From contig KV419411.1 in the NCBI GenBank assembly GCA_001630475.1, positions 530,010 through 594,009 on the forward strand: a stretch of DNA of 64,000 nucleotides, given 5' to 3'. The DNA is from Sistotremastrum niveocremeum HHB9708 (lineage: Eukaryota; Basidiomycota; Agaricomycetes; Sistotremastrales; Sistotremastraceae). Below are positions 24,423 through 35,512 of the stretch, one piece after another (the stretch's first letter is position 1; each line of letters begins with the position of its first letter). The notes under the pieces were generated by a model. That model was not told the origin of the DNA. It made no database searches and saw only the letters and a list, made by a program, of their open reading frames with translations. A program made the translations under genes and the position numbers.

Positions 24423-24888
24423 ATTGCCTTGACACAAATACCCTCTCTTCTTGGACGAGATACACCGCCAAGATGGGATCATCTTGGTCTACTGGCGGAG
24501 CGGATTATATGGGTTGAGAGTATCATTAATGAAGGAAGTTCAAAATTCTCCTTGTCGCGTTCTGTCGAGTAGGGACGGAGCGATTGTAACTCACCTACTT
24601 TAAGGTACTTATAAGTCGTCTCTCCTGTTTGGGGTAAAGAGTCAGTCCGATAGGGTTACGTAATACACGAACGGTATTGATTGCTACACATTACGGTTCG
24701 CATCATGGCTTGGAAACCAGACATCGTGAAAGTGCGAACGATACACCTTGAAATAGTGGGAAGAATAGATAATTGAGCGGCGGTAATAAAGTATCAGGCA
24801 AGAATGACACGTGTAGTACCATAAGGACAGATACAGCTAGTCAAGGCGAACACATATAGCGGAAGATGGCGTCCGAAGCTCCACGGGA
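24423..24888. other. Convergent 3' intergenic region
   Basis: It lies between the permease and the membrane protein copy 2. From about 24.7 kb it is homologous to 16.83-17.09 kb. No gene is seen. Confidence 0.45.
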
Positions 24889-26604
24889 TCATGACCCTGG
24901 GAGATCGTGCATGGGATCATCAAATTGAACGGATGGGAAAGGGGGCCTCATTCGTATGGCGGCATTGTCCTCTTCACCAACCAGCTGTGGTGCAACCTGC
25001 AAACCAAGCGCGTTGGCACCAGTACTGCTGATGCTTCTATTCGAGAATCCAGGGCTCCGATGGCCTCTGGATTCTATATCGTGTACATTCTCAGAACCTA
25101 GATCTACAGGAGGCGTCTGAACGCCAGATGCTTTGAGTAAACCCTGGAATAAAGAGAATGAGGTCATTTATGGCATGGCAGTGGAAAAGACTGACGTCTT
25201 CAGCAGAATCTCTTTTCTTAGCGCGCTCAATACTCTGATTGTGAAGAGCGACAATAAGGCCAGCCGCTGGGGTGATGCCCAGAAGCAGCGCTGCCATCTG
25301 TGCATACGAGGATGTGTCAGTGACATCAAACTTAATTGAGACACTCTCAAACCTGTCCAAACCCTAAAGTCGTATTCTCTCCCTGTAGGATCAAATTTCC
25401 TCTCGTCCAGGCCTGAGCCTCAGAGTTGCATAAAAGGAGAAGAGCAGCGAACACAGCGAGTGTGTTGGTGAAAACGACAAATAATCGGTTCCGATCCCGT
25501 AAGAGGAAGCGAATTTGTCGTATGATATTCTGCAATGGGGTTTCGGGGGACTGGCGCAGCGTCGAAGACGGTGAGAGAACTGGATGAAAGCTCGGGGAAC
25601 TTGCGAAGACGAGCAGGATCCCCCAAAACAGCACGAGAGACATGCAGAAGAGGAGCCAGAGAGGATAGATTGCGTAGTTGCCATTATTAATGTCACAGGC
25701 ACGGAAGGGGAACCCGAACAGATAGACGACAGTCGATCCGCTGCATGGCGTCTGGGCGTACTTGGGATTTGTGAAGAGGAGTATGCACCAAGTCCATTGA
25801 AGAGAAATCTAAGGGAGGCAGCGGTGAGCAAGGTGAACAATGAGCACATTTCAAATAAGAGTACCTGCACAACGAAGGATGCCGTAAGCAGTGCACGAGA
25901 AGTTTGCATCTTCGTCGCGCTGAGCTCCTGCATTCTCGTCTCAGGATCTGAGAATCCGGCATCTCCATCAAACGGATGATCTTGGTCCGTTATTTTGCCA
26001 GGCTTGACTTCTCTCCATATGTCACATAAAGGTGCCACCGCAAGTGACGTAACGGTTGAGAATGTCGCAAAATTGAGAACTTGTGTGGCATGATATAGTG
26101 TCAAGGCCTGCAGGCTTTTCTGGTATATAGCGGGGAGCACTATTGCGATGGTGAGCATCGTGGCAGACCATGACGCAAGGTTTGAATCGGGTGGTGAATT
26201 GAGGACGAGTAAAGCTTCGATGGATACTGTCAGGTAATCTCGAGCTGGTCCTATTCGGAGCTGCATACCATTTAAGATACTTTGTATCCAAAAACTAAGC
26301 CTCACACCGATTCCTGTTCCCGAGTCGCTGTCAATTGCAACCAAAAGTCGATGTGTGAAGCCTATCGCTCACCCGTAATATCAGCGTTCGGACATATTCC
26401 ATAACACTCGTTCAATGCAAGGGCACTGGCCGCCGCACAATACAACGACTGGAACGTTCCAGTCGTTTTATTGAACTTCAAGTCATTTCCAGTCTGATTT
26501 GATAAGGTGAAGGCAACTTGAAGTCCATTGAGACCAGCTGAAAGAATAAGATCTGTCACGTTCGAAGGGATGGGCAAAGGGGCGGGACAAGTCGAGGAGT
26601 TCAT
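24889..26604 (-). CDS. Uncharacterised multi-pass membrane protein, copy 2
   Basis: The ATG is at 26604 (MNSSTCPAPLPIPSNVTDL) and the TGA at 24889-24891. The layout equals copy 1: an N-terminal region with NVT, NQT and ECYGICPN; the membrane segments SATMLTIAIVLPAIYQ, FATFSTVTSLAVAPL, YPLWLLFCMSLVLFWGILLV, FTNTLAVFAALLLL and MAALLLGITPAAGLIVAL; then a polar tail with ANALGLQ. Membrane segments are almost identical between copies, while the loop after CDIWRE and the tail differ by substitutions and small indels. The one large open frame (317 codons) runs through an intron and a frame change, so it is not one exon. The family is unknown. Strong conservation of the hydrophobic part suggests both copies are, or recently were, under selection. 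Confidence 0.8.
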
Positions 26605-27022
26605 GGTGGTATGAGGTGTCGTTGGGAAGTGGCAGTACCAACGTCTGCGCATCTCCTATCCTCAGCTGTGTCATTGGCGTTTCCCATCATAATCATCCCC
26701 TGCGCATGAGCTGGAGGCTCAACGCTCAGGTCGTCGTTGGGTTCGCCGGCGCTTGTCCTTCTTGTCTCCTATACGTCCTTTTTGTCTCCTACATTGACAA
26801 CGACCATCAAGGCACATAGCCATTTGAACCTCGATACAACTCACACATTGGAATGAGTCAAGTGGCATATCACCCTATTTGGCGATCGCACGAAGCACCG
26901 CCCCAGATATGGAAGTGATGAAGCCATGCACGGCCGCAAGAGAGGACCCATAGGAACACATCGTCCACAACAACCGGAAGCTCTGCCTATTTGTCGAGCA
27001 ACGCCGGCGTTGATCAGAGGAG
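26605..27022. promoter_or_regulatory. Divergent promoter region, copy 2
   Basis: A shared upstream region for the membrane gene (minus) and the NmrA-like gene (plus). A short tandem echo of CTTGTCTCCTA/TTTGTCTCCTA lies near 26760-26790. Confidence 0.45.
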
Positions 27023-28138
27023 ATGAAGACCATCGCGATTGCAGGAGCGGGCGACTTGGCGAAATTCGTGGTGGAGGCACTAGAAGAAGCGGGTGCATAT
27101 ACATGTAAGATCGTCGTCATCTCAAGAGCAGTACGTCCTCAATTTCCGGCCTCTGTAATCTCATGTTAACGAGACCATTGCGTTGCGTCCATATAGCGTC
27201 GTGAATGGTTTGCTACTCGAAAATCAATCGAAATTCGTATTACGGACTACACCCTGAAATCACTCAAGCCACTCCTCGTCGACGTCGACGTCCTATTCTC
27301 ATGCTTGCACGATAACACATCATTCTACGTCCAAGGACATAACGCCCTCCTTCAAGCCTGCATCTCCTCCCCCAGATGCAAACGGTTCGTCCCCTCCGAA
27401 TACGGAGGCGACATCGACAAATTCCCCTGCATACCCCGGTTCTACAAGGACACCCATTGCGCCTTTCGAGAAATTCTACGAAGCAAAGATCACGGGGTCG
27501 AATGGACGCTCGTCAACGCAGGATACTTTATGGACTATTTCTTGCCGCCGGAGAAGACGCATATGAAGCCTTTACCTACGGTTTGGCCGATTGGTGACAA
27601 GAAAGCTACTATTCCGGGATTTGGGAATGAACCGATTGGCTTTACACTAGCGAGAGATGTGGCCAGAGGTCTCATAAAGCTTATAGAAGCTCCTAAATGG
27701 GTGAGCGTTCTATGATGGACCATGAAATCATGACCAGAACTGACAGATGTTAAACGGGTGCAGGACGAGCACATCTACATGTGCGCGGAAATCACGACGT
27801 GGAATGACATCTTAGATCGAATGCGAAGTTTGGGCATCAAAAGTAAGCAATCCGCCTCCTTCTTTATTAGCTAACACTTATCCGGCCCGATATCAGAACC
27901 AGACTATCCAGTGGCATACATTACCCCGGCCGAAAATGAGAAAGAGATCGAAAGGCACATTGACGACACCGAATCTGATGTCCTGTGGCACCTCTACATG
28001 CATGAGTGGAGCTATTCGGGAGCCAGTGCGCCTCCAATGGACGTAGTCACGACACAGAGGGAGAAATACTTCTCAGACGTAGAATTTGAGACTCTACAAG
28101 ACCTTTTGGAGGCTTCCGTTCCATCAAGTGTACGATGA
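27023..28138 (+). CDS. NmrA-like/isoflavone-reductase-like NAD(P)-binding protein, 310 aa
   Basis: Four exons (27023-27130, 27197-27700, 27764-27842, 27897-28138) sum to 311 codons. The start MKTIAIAGAGDLAKFVVEAL carries the Gly-rich dinucleotide loop (GAGDLA, a variant of GxxGxxG). Later marks are FVQGHNALLQACI, KRFVPSEYGGDID (typical SEYG), EWTLVNAGYFMDYFLPP, FTLARDVARGLIKLI and a helical C-terminal cap. Family members are NADPH-dependent reductases or redox sensors in secondary metabolism. The SEYG segment is followed by FYKDTHCAFREILRSK, where the catalytic Lys of true isoflavone reductases (K in KxxxRxxIE) is only weakly matched, so activity is open. It shares a divergent promoter with the membrane protein gene. 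Gene structure is firm. Confidence 0.87.
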
Positions 28139-28518
28139 CCTTGGTGGACTCTCGTTTGGGCGGGTTTTGCGGCGTCCATCGATATCGAGTCAAGAAGCGA
28201 AAGCGAGTCATGATTATTAGTACTGCTAATAAGTAGCTTGCTCTAATCTAAAAATGCTGTGTGGATGCGTGCATATGCAGATATGGCTCAAAACCCAATG
28301 CTAAACGTGATGCTAGAAGGTCAAACGCTAAACTGTAAAAAGAAACCGGGGATCGTAAGATCGTGGGACCTGTCCCCGCTGAGAGACAGAACCCGTGTAT
28401 TCGTACTGTCGTCGTTTTCGTGATTTTCGTCAGGACGTGAGGTACGTGTTGCGTCCGAGTCTCGACCCCCTGACCCTTGCCAGGGAAATCAAGAAGGTAG
28501 ATGGATGAAGGGAGGAGT
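28139..28518. other. Convergent 3' intergenic region
   Basis: It lies between the NmrA-like and MFS genes; no gene seen. Confidence 0.5.
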
Positions 28519-31191
28519 CTAAGCGGCATCTCGAACCAATTTTCTCGCTTCCCTCTCCATCTCTCTTTTCTTAGCAATCTCAGCCTGCTCCTCTAACGAA
28601 TTCCTGCATTTAACATAAGCACTAGGTCACGATGTATGGAAGAAAGAGAGCTCACGGGAGAGGGAATTCTTCAATAGGGAGTGTCGATAAGAGTAACAAG
28701 AATGAGACAACTGCTTGACAGATGAACACTACCCGAAGAGCTTTTGTATAAGAGTCTATTGCAGCTTTTCGGTAGACTGGCTCGAGGTATCGGATTGAAG
28801 ATGTCGAATGTCTGATTTGTTCGATGATCTGATAGCGGTGTCATGACGCAGGCCTTTTCAGGTATATTAAAGGAACGTACGGCTGCTGATCCCGGACCGG
28901 TAATTTTTGATTTCAGCTCGTGTACGAGGACGCCTTGTACGACTGCCCCACTCAGACTCACACCGAGGACTTGGCCGACGGTTCGGAAGGTGAAGGAGAC
29001 TGCGCGATGCGTTAGAGCTTAGTTTGGTCTGATGGATGGGTTACTCACTCCCTGTCACAACTGCACTATCTTCTCTTGACACACTCGCAATCATCGCCTA
29101 TGCAACCCTTTAGCATGTTGCGATCGACTTTGAGGTAGGAACTCACGATAAGCGTTGCAGTCCCCAGAGCCGAATTCGCCATTCCATTAGGAACAACTGC
29201 CCAAATCAAATAAAATTCGTCACCAGATATATCAAAAGCTCAACTCACTGTCGAACCAAAGGTGTAGCTGCGAAGTATTCTCGTTCCAAGAAGCGATCAT
29301 TGCGTTCGAGATGAATGAGAATGACGCGGCGCCGACGATACACCACCAGTATTGGCCTGTTCGGTGCATAATCCTGAATACGGTATCAGCACAAGTGGGC
29401 AGCGGGGAGGGAGAGACCGACCATCCGACGAATACACTTCCGAATGCAATAGCAATCTATACGCCGGGTTACTTTGGATATGTAGGCGTGATAGAATGGA
29501 CCTACGGATTGAGGGAAAAGATGGAGACCTGCATCTGAAGGGCTCAATTGTTTTACAGCCACGAAATACTACGGGATAGTTAGCCCCATCATCAATTCTA
29601 AGGGATTTACATGCTTACCAGAGGCAAATTATAAAGCATCGAAAGTGCCTGCAACGAGCTCAAGCTGTTTCGCTCAGTCAACATATAAACACCTCACATA
29701 ACAAGAACGACTCACAAATTGCTAATCGATACAAAGAACGGGTTCCGTCTGGTAACAAGTCTCATGGGAACAGTAGGATAAGGACTCCACTTTGTCTCAA
29801 CCAATCCAAAAGCCACGGCCGAAAGGACAAAAGTAACCCAAAAAGCAGCCATAATCGGATGACCCCAAGGCAGATCCATAGTATTATTCAAAATAAATGG
29901 AAGAAGCAACGACGAAATCGTCGTCACAAGCGTGATCGAGCCCAAATAATCGATACGAGCTAATCTCTCACGAAGAGATAGACGTTGGATCGATGCGGGG
30001 AGGATGATGTTCACTTTCCATAGGACGATGAGGATTGAGATTGCTAGCGCGGGTATCTGATACGAAGATAAGCCGATCGTATAACTTCGTTTGCCTGATT
30101 TGGTGAATATACCTGAAGAAGAAATGCCCAGCGCCTAATGAAAAGGGTCTGAGTCACTGAATATCACGAGGAGGCATCTACTTACCATCCTACGGTGTCA
30201 TTGATGTATCCGCCCAAAGGACCGCCTGTAGCGATCGTTTAGATGGGAGATAAAGGTTTGCTTCCGTTTGACAGGTGCTTACCTAAGCCAGAACCGATGC
30301 CAAAACAACTGGACGTAATCTCATCTCAGCGATCAGACTTCTATCTGAAAGATCGCATACATACATGCTAGAAAGCCCCTGGTATATCCCTCTTCGTTTT
30401 CTATTGCCAAAATACGGATCAGTACTGGATCGGATAGGAAATACGGTATACGCACAAAGGCACAAGATCGGTGATGATGATGGAAGACGCTAGAAGAGAG
30501 TTCCAGCGCATACATGAGAAAATATGTGACGAAAAAGCCGTAGGATCCGTACGAACCTGCCATTACACTAGCGAGTTGTCAGAGGAGTCAATATTAGGAA
30601 ATAGTAGCATGTGACGTACCCTCCGCCTCCCATACCTGATCGATGGAAAGAACGCGTGAGAAGTGAGTATACCTGATGAAGACGCAGGTTGTTGAAATTC
30701 ATTTCGCTTACCTGCGATGGCTCGTGCAATGATTAACCAGGTCATGCTCGGTGCAAGGCCGCACATCAGAGTGCCGATGGTCTTGAATCCTACTGCGAGG
30801 AACATCGCACCTTCAAACGCGGAAGAAAAGATGGCGCGTTAGATTTCGCGTGTCATGATGCGATTCAAGCAAAAGACGCACCTTTTCTTCCCAAGATATC
30901 GCTTAGTCTCCCGTACAAAGGCGTGAACGCTGCACCAGCGAGAAGAAAGCTGGTTCCCAGATAACTGGCTTGATTGGATTTGTTGAAGTAAGATCCAATG
31001 GGAGCAAGTAATGTGGCAACGACGGTGATATCCAGACTGCACAAGAAAACAGCCGTGAAAAGACTGATCATGATCCATATAAGATCGCTCCGACTGGGAT
31101 GGTTGAACACTTCTTTGTCGTCGCGCGTAGGACTTGGGCTAGCGTCGGGACGACCATTGAGCAAGGGGGTACGCTCATCGGCGTTGATCAT
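28519..31191 (-). CDS. MFS transporter of the drug:H+ antiporter type, Vba/Fnx-like
   Basis: The ATG at 31191 starts MINADERTPLLNGRPD, which holds an acidic dileucine motif (ERTPLL) used for vacuolar sorting. TM1 has SLFTAVFLCSLDITVVATLL (motif D1-like LD-T-VA), then GSYFNKSNQASYLGTSFLLA, YGRLSDILGRKG (motif A, G-x-LaD-x-xGrkx) and IIARAIAG-MGGGG. Later exons give FGIGSGLGGPLGG (motif C-like), GWRWAFLLQVPA, LARIDYLGSI and further TM segments; the cytosolic tail ends EAEMEREARKL-like with TAG at 28519-28521. Many short introns interrupt it. The closest named relatives would be vacuolar basic amino acid transporters (VBA) and Fnx1, or multidrug exporters. With the permease nearby, amino acid handling is a reasonable guess only. 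Confidence 0.85.
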
Positions 31192-33180
31192 GGCGGCGAG
31201 AAAGAAAGGAGGGAAGGGTGAGTTGTACGTCCATGGAACGTAAAAGATTTATAAAGGATTTGTATGCCGAGGATCCGGCACGTAAGAAGAGTTTCGATAG
31301 TGGAACATTGTGCTGACCGACTCGTCGGACTGCAAGTGCTCGCTCCTTCGGCCGTCGCAGCTCCTACTACTTAGCGCGTCGCTGTGCCTGTTGTTCCAGA
31401 TGACTCGAAGGCAACACCGCCCAGAAATATTGCGCCATTCTCGGGTAGATCATCAACGTCGCAGCGACGCCTCCAACAAGCAACTCGCACGATTCACTTC
31501 CTTATCTCGCTAACGAGTCTGATGACGAAGGTCGTCGAGGTCGTCGTGACATCCCGGGAGCTAGTGCGAGTGTGTCGAGGACACGAGCTCGTTGGCGACG
31601 CCAACGCTAACTGAATGGAGGTTCAGATCAAGACCGTTAAGGCACTCGGCCCGGTGGAACCCGATGCAGATCGGCATTCAGGAACATTACTAAACGCCGA
31701 AATCGCTTTCAAGCTTGAATACATTTACTACTACTACATCGGAAGTATTGTTCACGTGAAGAGATCGCTCAGGAAGAAAATCTGAAGTGTGTTCAACGAA
31801 CAGCCAAAAGTCCAAGACTTTGCGAGAGCTCGTGACGATGTGGCGCGAAGTCAAAGCCCAGCGTTCCGGAGGAGCAGAAGACGCCGCGTTTCCATTCTCT
31901 AACTCCTCGGGCGGTATACCGTTTGTCACAGGAGCGCCGCAAAGCAGTAACCTAGTAGTACGTTTCAATATGGATGAAACGGACTGAGGTGGCACTCACC
32001 CTCTCGAATTCCTCAGTGCGATGACATCTAGCAGCCCTAGGTCAATATCAAAAGTCCTGGTCATTATCCTCGACGCCTCGTGTAGGTGTGAAGAGTTGAG
32101 CGCTGAGCAAGGGAACCATCCAATGGAAGGATTATTAGGTATAGTCACAGCGGCGCTTACTAAAGATATGTAAGAAGGACGAACGTCGAAGGCTTGGGCG
32201 ATCTGACTTACATCGAAGAAGAGTGGCTCAAGCTCTTATTACCGCGGTGAGAATAGATTACTTCCGTGGGAGACATTTGCTAAAAGCCCGAACGTCGAGA
32301 TGCGGCGTGCCAGGACAAACATGTCAGATGTAGCGCAATCGCAACGTGGCAGATCCTGTCAAGCCATTCCAGGAAAGTGGGTGCCTGAAGAGAAAGTGAA
32401 GGTCTTGGGGTATGCATTTCCCAAAGGCCATGATGACAGCGTCCCTGTCGGGACGCTCAATCACTAGGAGTCGCACGATGCTCGAAACACTGGCATCGTT
32501 CGCTATTGATTGTCATAAGGGACGTCCGTTCGAGGTCGTTGTGATGAACACATATGAAGTGTAGATCGCGTCGAGGGAGTCTTTCCGGTCCCGTATTGAA
32601 GAGCGGGCGTGGCGGTGTTGGACTAGAGACATTCCTGAGGTATCATTGTGATGCGTCGCACGACGCTATCAGCTATGACATTGTCGGCCATCGATATCGA
32701 TGAGGGCAAGTCCGCTCGAGATCATCCGGTTGAACGCCTACGAAGCTGAGATGTCGTCCAGTAAATCGATCAACCCCATGCCGGGAGAATGAGCGAAGAA
32801 CAGACCTTGTCTTTTCCCGTCTTTTATTCTATCACGAACCTCCGCTCGAGAGTCGGCCAGGAGCAAGAGGAGCGAATAGCTCCCAGGAGCGCGCCGTTAG
32901 CGATAGCCAGTGCAAGGACTGTCAACGCGTATGCCCTGGGGGCAAGGACGGCTCGATCAGCGCAGAATCTCGGATGCTGAGGCGGAGTGCTGGGATTTCA
33001 AACAAGCAATTTCGAGCAAGCAGAGGCAGCTGAGAGCTGATGGAGGAGCTAATGAACGACTTTAGGTGGGCGTGGCACCAGAATTAAGAACGCAAGTCTC
33101 ACCTGACATCTCGAACTGCACCATCTCCTCTTTCGTGAATGTCAACAACCCTCGTTTTGGACCTCCCACGCGGCCCACAC
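31192..33180. other. Gene-poor region with decayed coding-like remnants
   Basis: Two kb without a convincing gene. Frames such as 31384-31614 plus and 32789-32980 plus (with an ATG) are short and unassigned. Around 32471-32575 and 32655-32760 two related stretches, both starting GTCGCACGAYGCT and sharing RAGGGMRMGTCCGYTCGAG, look like diverged copies of one about 185-base unit with peptide echoes (AIDCHKGR / AIDIDEGK). This looks like relic sequence. Confidence 0.4.
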
Positions 33181-33613
33181 TCAAGTAATAAGAGGTGCAA
33201 CAATAACGAAAATAAAAACGCCCGCAAAGCAACTCGCCACAACCGTCCCAGGCACAAGCAAATACTCCGCCAAATCAAATTCAAGACTCATAACAGTCAA
33301 CTGTAACAGCAGTCCCAGAGTCATGAATATCATGCAAGTGAGCATGGACCAGTAGAGGAGGTTCATCAATTCTTTCACGGGGTTGCGAGCCATGTTCCGG
33401 ATGTCTTCACTCTCGATCATGGCTTGGAGGGCATCGGAGATGATGAGGTCGGACATGCAGGCCGATGATAGCGTATGCAGGAGTTGATGATATGATAAAT
33501 GAATATAGCAAGAAGAATACCAAGGTTGCCTGTAGACCCTCGCTCGACGCTATGACCTCGAAGGCAATAGGCGCACCATCGGAGTTTGAAATAATGATAT
33601 TTCCCACTGTCAT
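33181..33613 (-). pseudogene. Small membrane protein split between two reading frames
   Basis: An ATG at 33613 opens MTVGNIIISNSDGAPIAFEV, then QATLVFFLLYSFIISSTPAYAII with a hydrophobic helix. Without any splice signal between them, a second frame starts at ATG 33456 (MSDLIISDALQAMIESEDIR) and holds two more membrane segments (LLYWSMLTCMIFMTLGLLLQ and VPGTVVASCFAGVFIFVIVA). The two frames overlap by about 50 bases. Together they would read as one protein of about 145 residues with three to four membrane segments, so a frame change near 33450 is likely: a true mutation, an assembly slip, or two genes. The downstream frame alone (91 codons) could still be made. The family is unknown. Confidence 0.4.
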
Positions 33614-34542
33614 CGCTCTCCCAACTTTTTGTGTTTGTTTTGTTGAGCAGGTCAGGATTTCAGCTGAGTTTCTCTAAAACTTGTCAGCTCTCTGAAATGC
33701 GAATTTTAACAGCATACTACTATTCTCACATATTGTCGTACTTAAGACACTTCTCTCCTAAATCGTAGCATTCTCAGGCACTTGTTTGAGCGCTGTGCCG
33801 CTGGCTGTGCTGCACGTTGATCAGCGCTTGGGCTCGTTCTCAGGGTCATGAATGGTGACAGTAATGAGATCTTCCGCACGGGAAGAATGGAGCCCCAAAG
33901 CTCCTTCAGCAAATCTGCTTCTTATCTACCGCACATGCGGGGGACCGTGACCGCGAACTGAGTTCAATCACTTCATTATGAGTTGCCGTCCATGGCATGG
34001 AATTCCACGCCTTTGCCTCAAGGCGCATTCGACTTCTATCATGACTGTGAGACGAATGTTCCACTCGAGGCTTCATCGATCCAATAAGTAACACCACATG
34101 ATTGATTTATACAATCGAATGCGCGGCATGAAGAATCCCCGTGCCTCGGAATTGAAGCTATTGCGAGAGCTATCGTCGTCCAGCTAGCTCAAGCATCTTT
34201 CGATTCAGGTGATGTGCATTCTCACAATGATAGAGATGCACCCTACTTTCTGAAATCTGAATTCGACTGCTCATGTGATGCCATCTGGATGCCTAATCAG
34301 GTACTCGAAGATCATAAGCCTGCTTTTTGGACGTTCCGCTGCCCCATGGCCCAGATCATTCGTTTTCTATATACGAAGCAGTCTATCAATGAACGGCCGT
34401 TCTTCTACCCCGTCTTTTGTGAGAAAGGGTCAGGAAAGCGTCCATATAAAACTAGTTAACCAGTCCTGCATGCGAATTGCAACAAAGCCCACCACTTGCC
34501 CCCTGAAAACTCCACAATTGCAGATAAAGGCTCTGAGACACA
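33614..34542. other. Intergenic region
   Basis: 0.9 kb with only short open frames (minus 33906-34097, plus 34214-34550) and no motif or splice logic. Confidence 0.4.
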
Positions 34543-35163
34543 ATGTCTAAGGATACTACCCCCAAACCTATTCCCTCCAAACACAAGGTTCACATTGTGT
34601 ATAATCTGGTACGTCCGTTTGACGGGTAACTGCCTGCTTCGGCCACATTGCTTTCCTAGGCGCATGAAGGCTCTCGAACTCAGGAGAAGCATCGGGTAAA
34701 AATAACTATGTCGTGGCCAAAAGATACAGCAACCAGCACCCCGCCCGCAGTAGAAAATATCCAGTTCATAGTGCACCCAGAGAATAAGCTTGGGGAGCAC
34801 ACGGCCTCCTGCGGCACTCTCACTAAGGATTCGGACCAAGGCGCTGAAAATTGTCTCATACACTCAGAGCTAGACTACGACCGAAGCTTCGTGGTCGGAG
34901 CCGGGCACCAGAAGGTCAACGGCGATGAGGAAAGTTCGAAAGCTTGGGAGGAAATGGCTTTATCCCACGAGTCCGAGGTGCGTCCTCCGTAGTTTCACCC
35001 AACTTCAGCTTTCGGGTTCTCAGTTCCACGCATGATTGCTAAACTGACTTGACCTTATCAGTCTCTGACATCTAGTACGCCCCATGATACATCGAACACT
35101 TGTCCAACGTGCTCAGAGAAAAAATTTGACAAAGTTGCAACAGTGCGTGTCCACCTAGTTTGA
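34543..35163 (+). CDS. Hypothetical small protein with CPTC motif, 126 aa
   Basis: Three exons fit in phase: 34543-34608, 34765-34977 and 35062-35163, giving 127 codons. The start is MSKDTTPKPIPSKHKVHIVY; the middle is acidic and polar (KDSDQGAENC, NGDEESSKAWEEM); the end holds TSNTCPTCSEKKFDK and closes RVHLV. The first intron is long for this genome (156 bases). There is no signal peptide or TM segment. The CxxC could bind a metal or be chance. It is tail to tail with the NLR gene at 349 bases. I do not recognise it, and the model rests on phase-consistent splice sites alone. Confidence 0.4.
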
Positions 35164-35512
35164 GCAAGCTCACTCTAATGTTGGGGAAGTTTAAAGGAGA
35201 ACAAAACACGGATGGTGGCAGTTTCAAGATCACTGTTCTATTCGGTATACAAGCGTGCCATTGTGATGAACCATTGCAAGGCACCTACAATTGAGTGTAT
35301 CGGCTGTTCGAGTTCAACTTTGGTCGTGAAACTGGGCAGGTTTAGCTATAAAATTTGGGTACAGAGGTTTATTGGCACCAGGGCACGTGGTTTCGTTATG
35401 CCTTACAATAGATAGCATTTCAACAAAGGACACACTTCATAGCAAAAGGAAGTGGATATATAACTATCAGACACTGAACAGGAGCGGCGATTGGTAGAGC
35501 AAATATGTACCC
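35164..35512. other. Convergent 3' intergenic region
   Basis: Between the CPTC gene and the NLR tail; nothing recognised. Confidence 0.4.

Noticed and set aside
25391-26344. A single 317-codon exon for the membrane protein copy 2
   Set aside because: Comparison with copy 1 shows the frame runs through introns and changes frame against the conserved protein, so its length is accidental.
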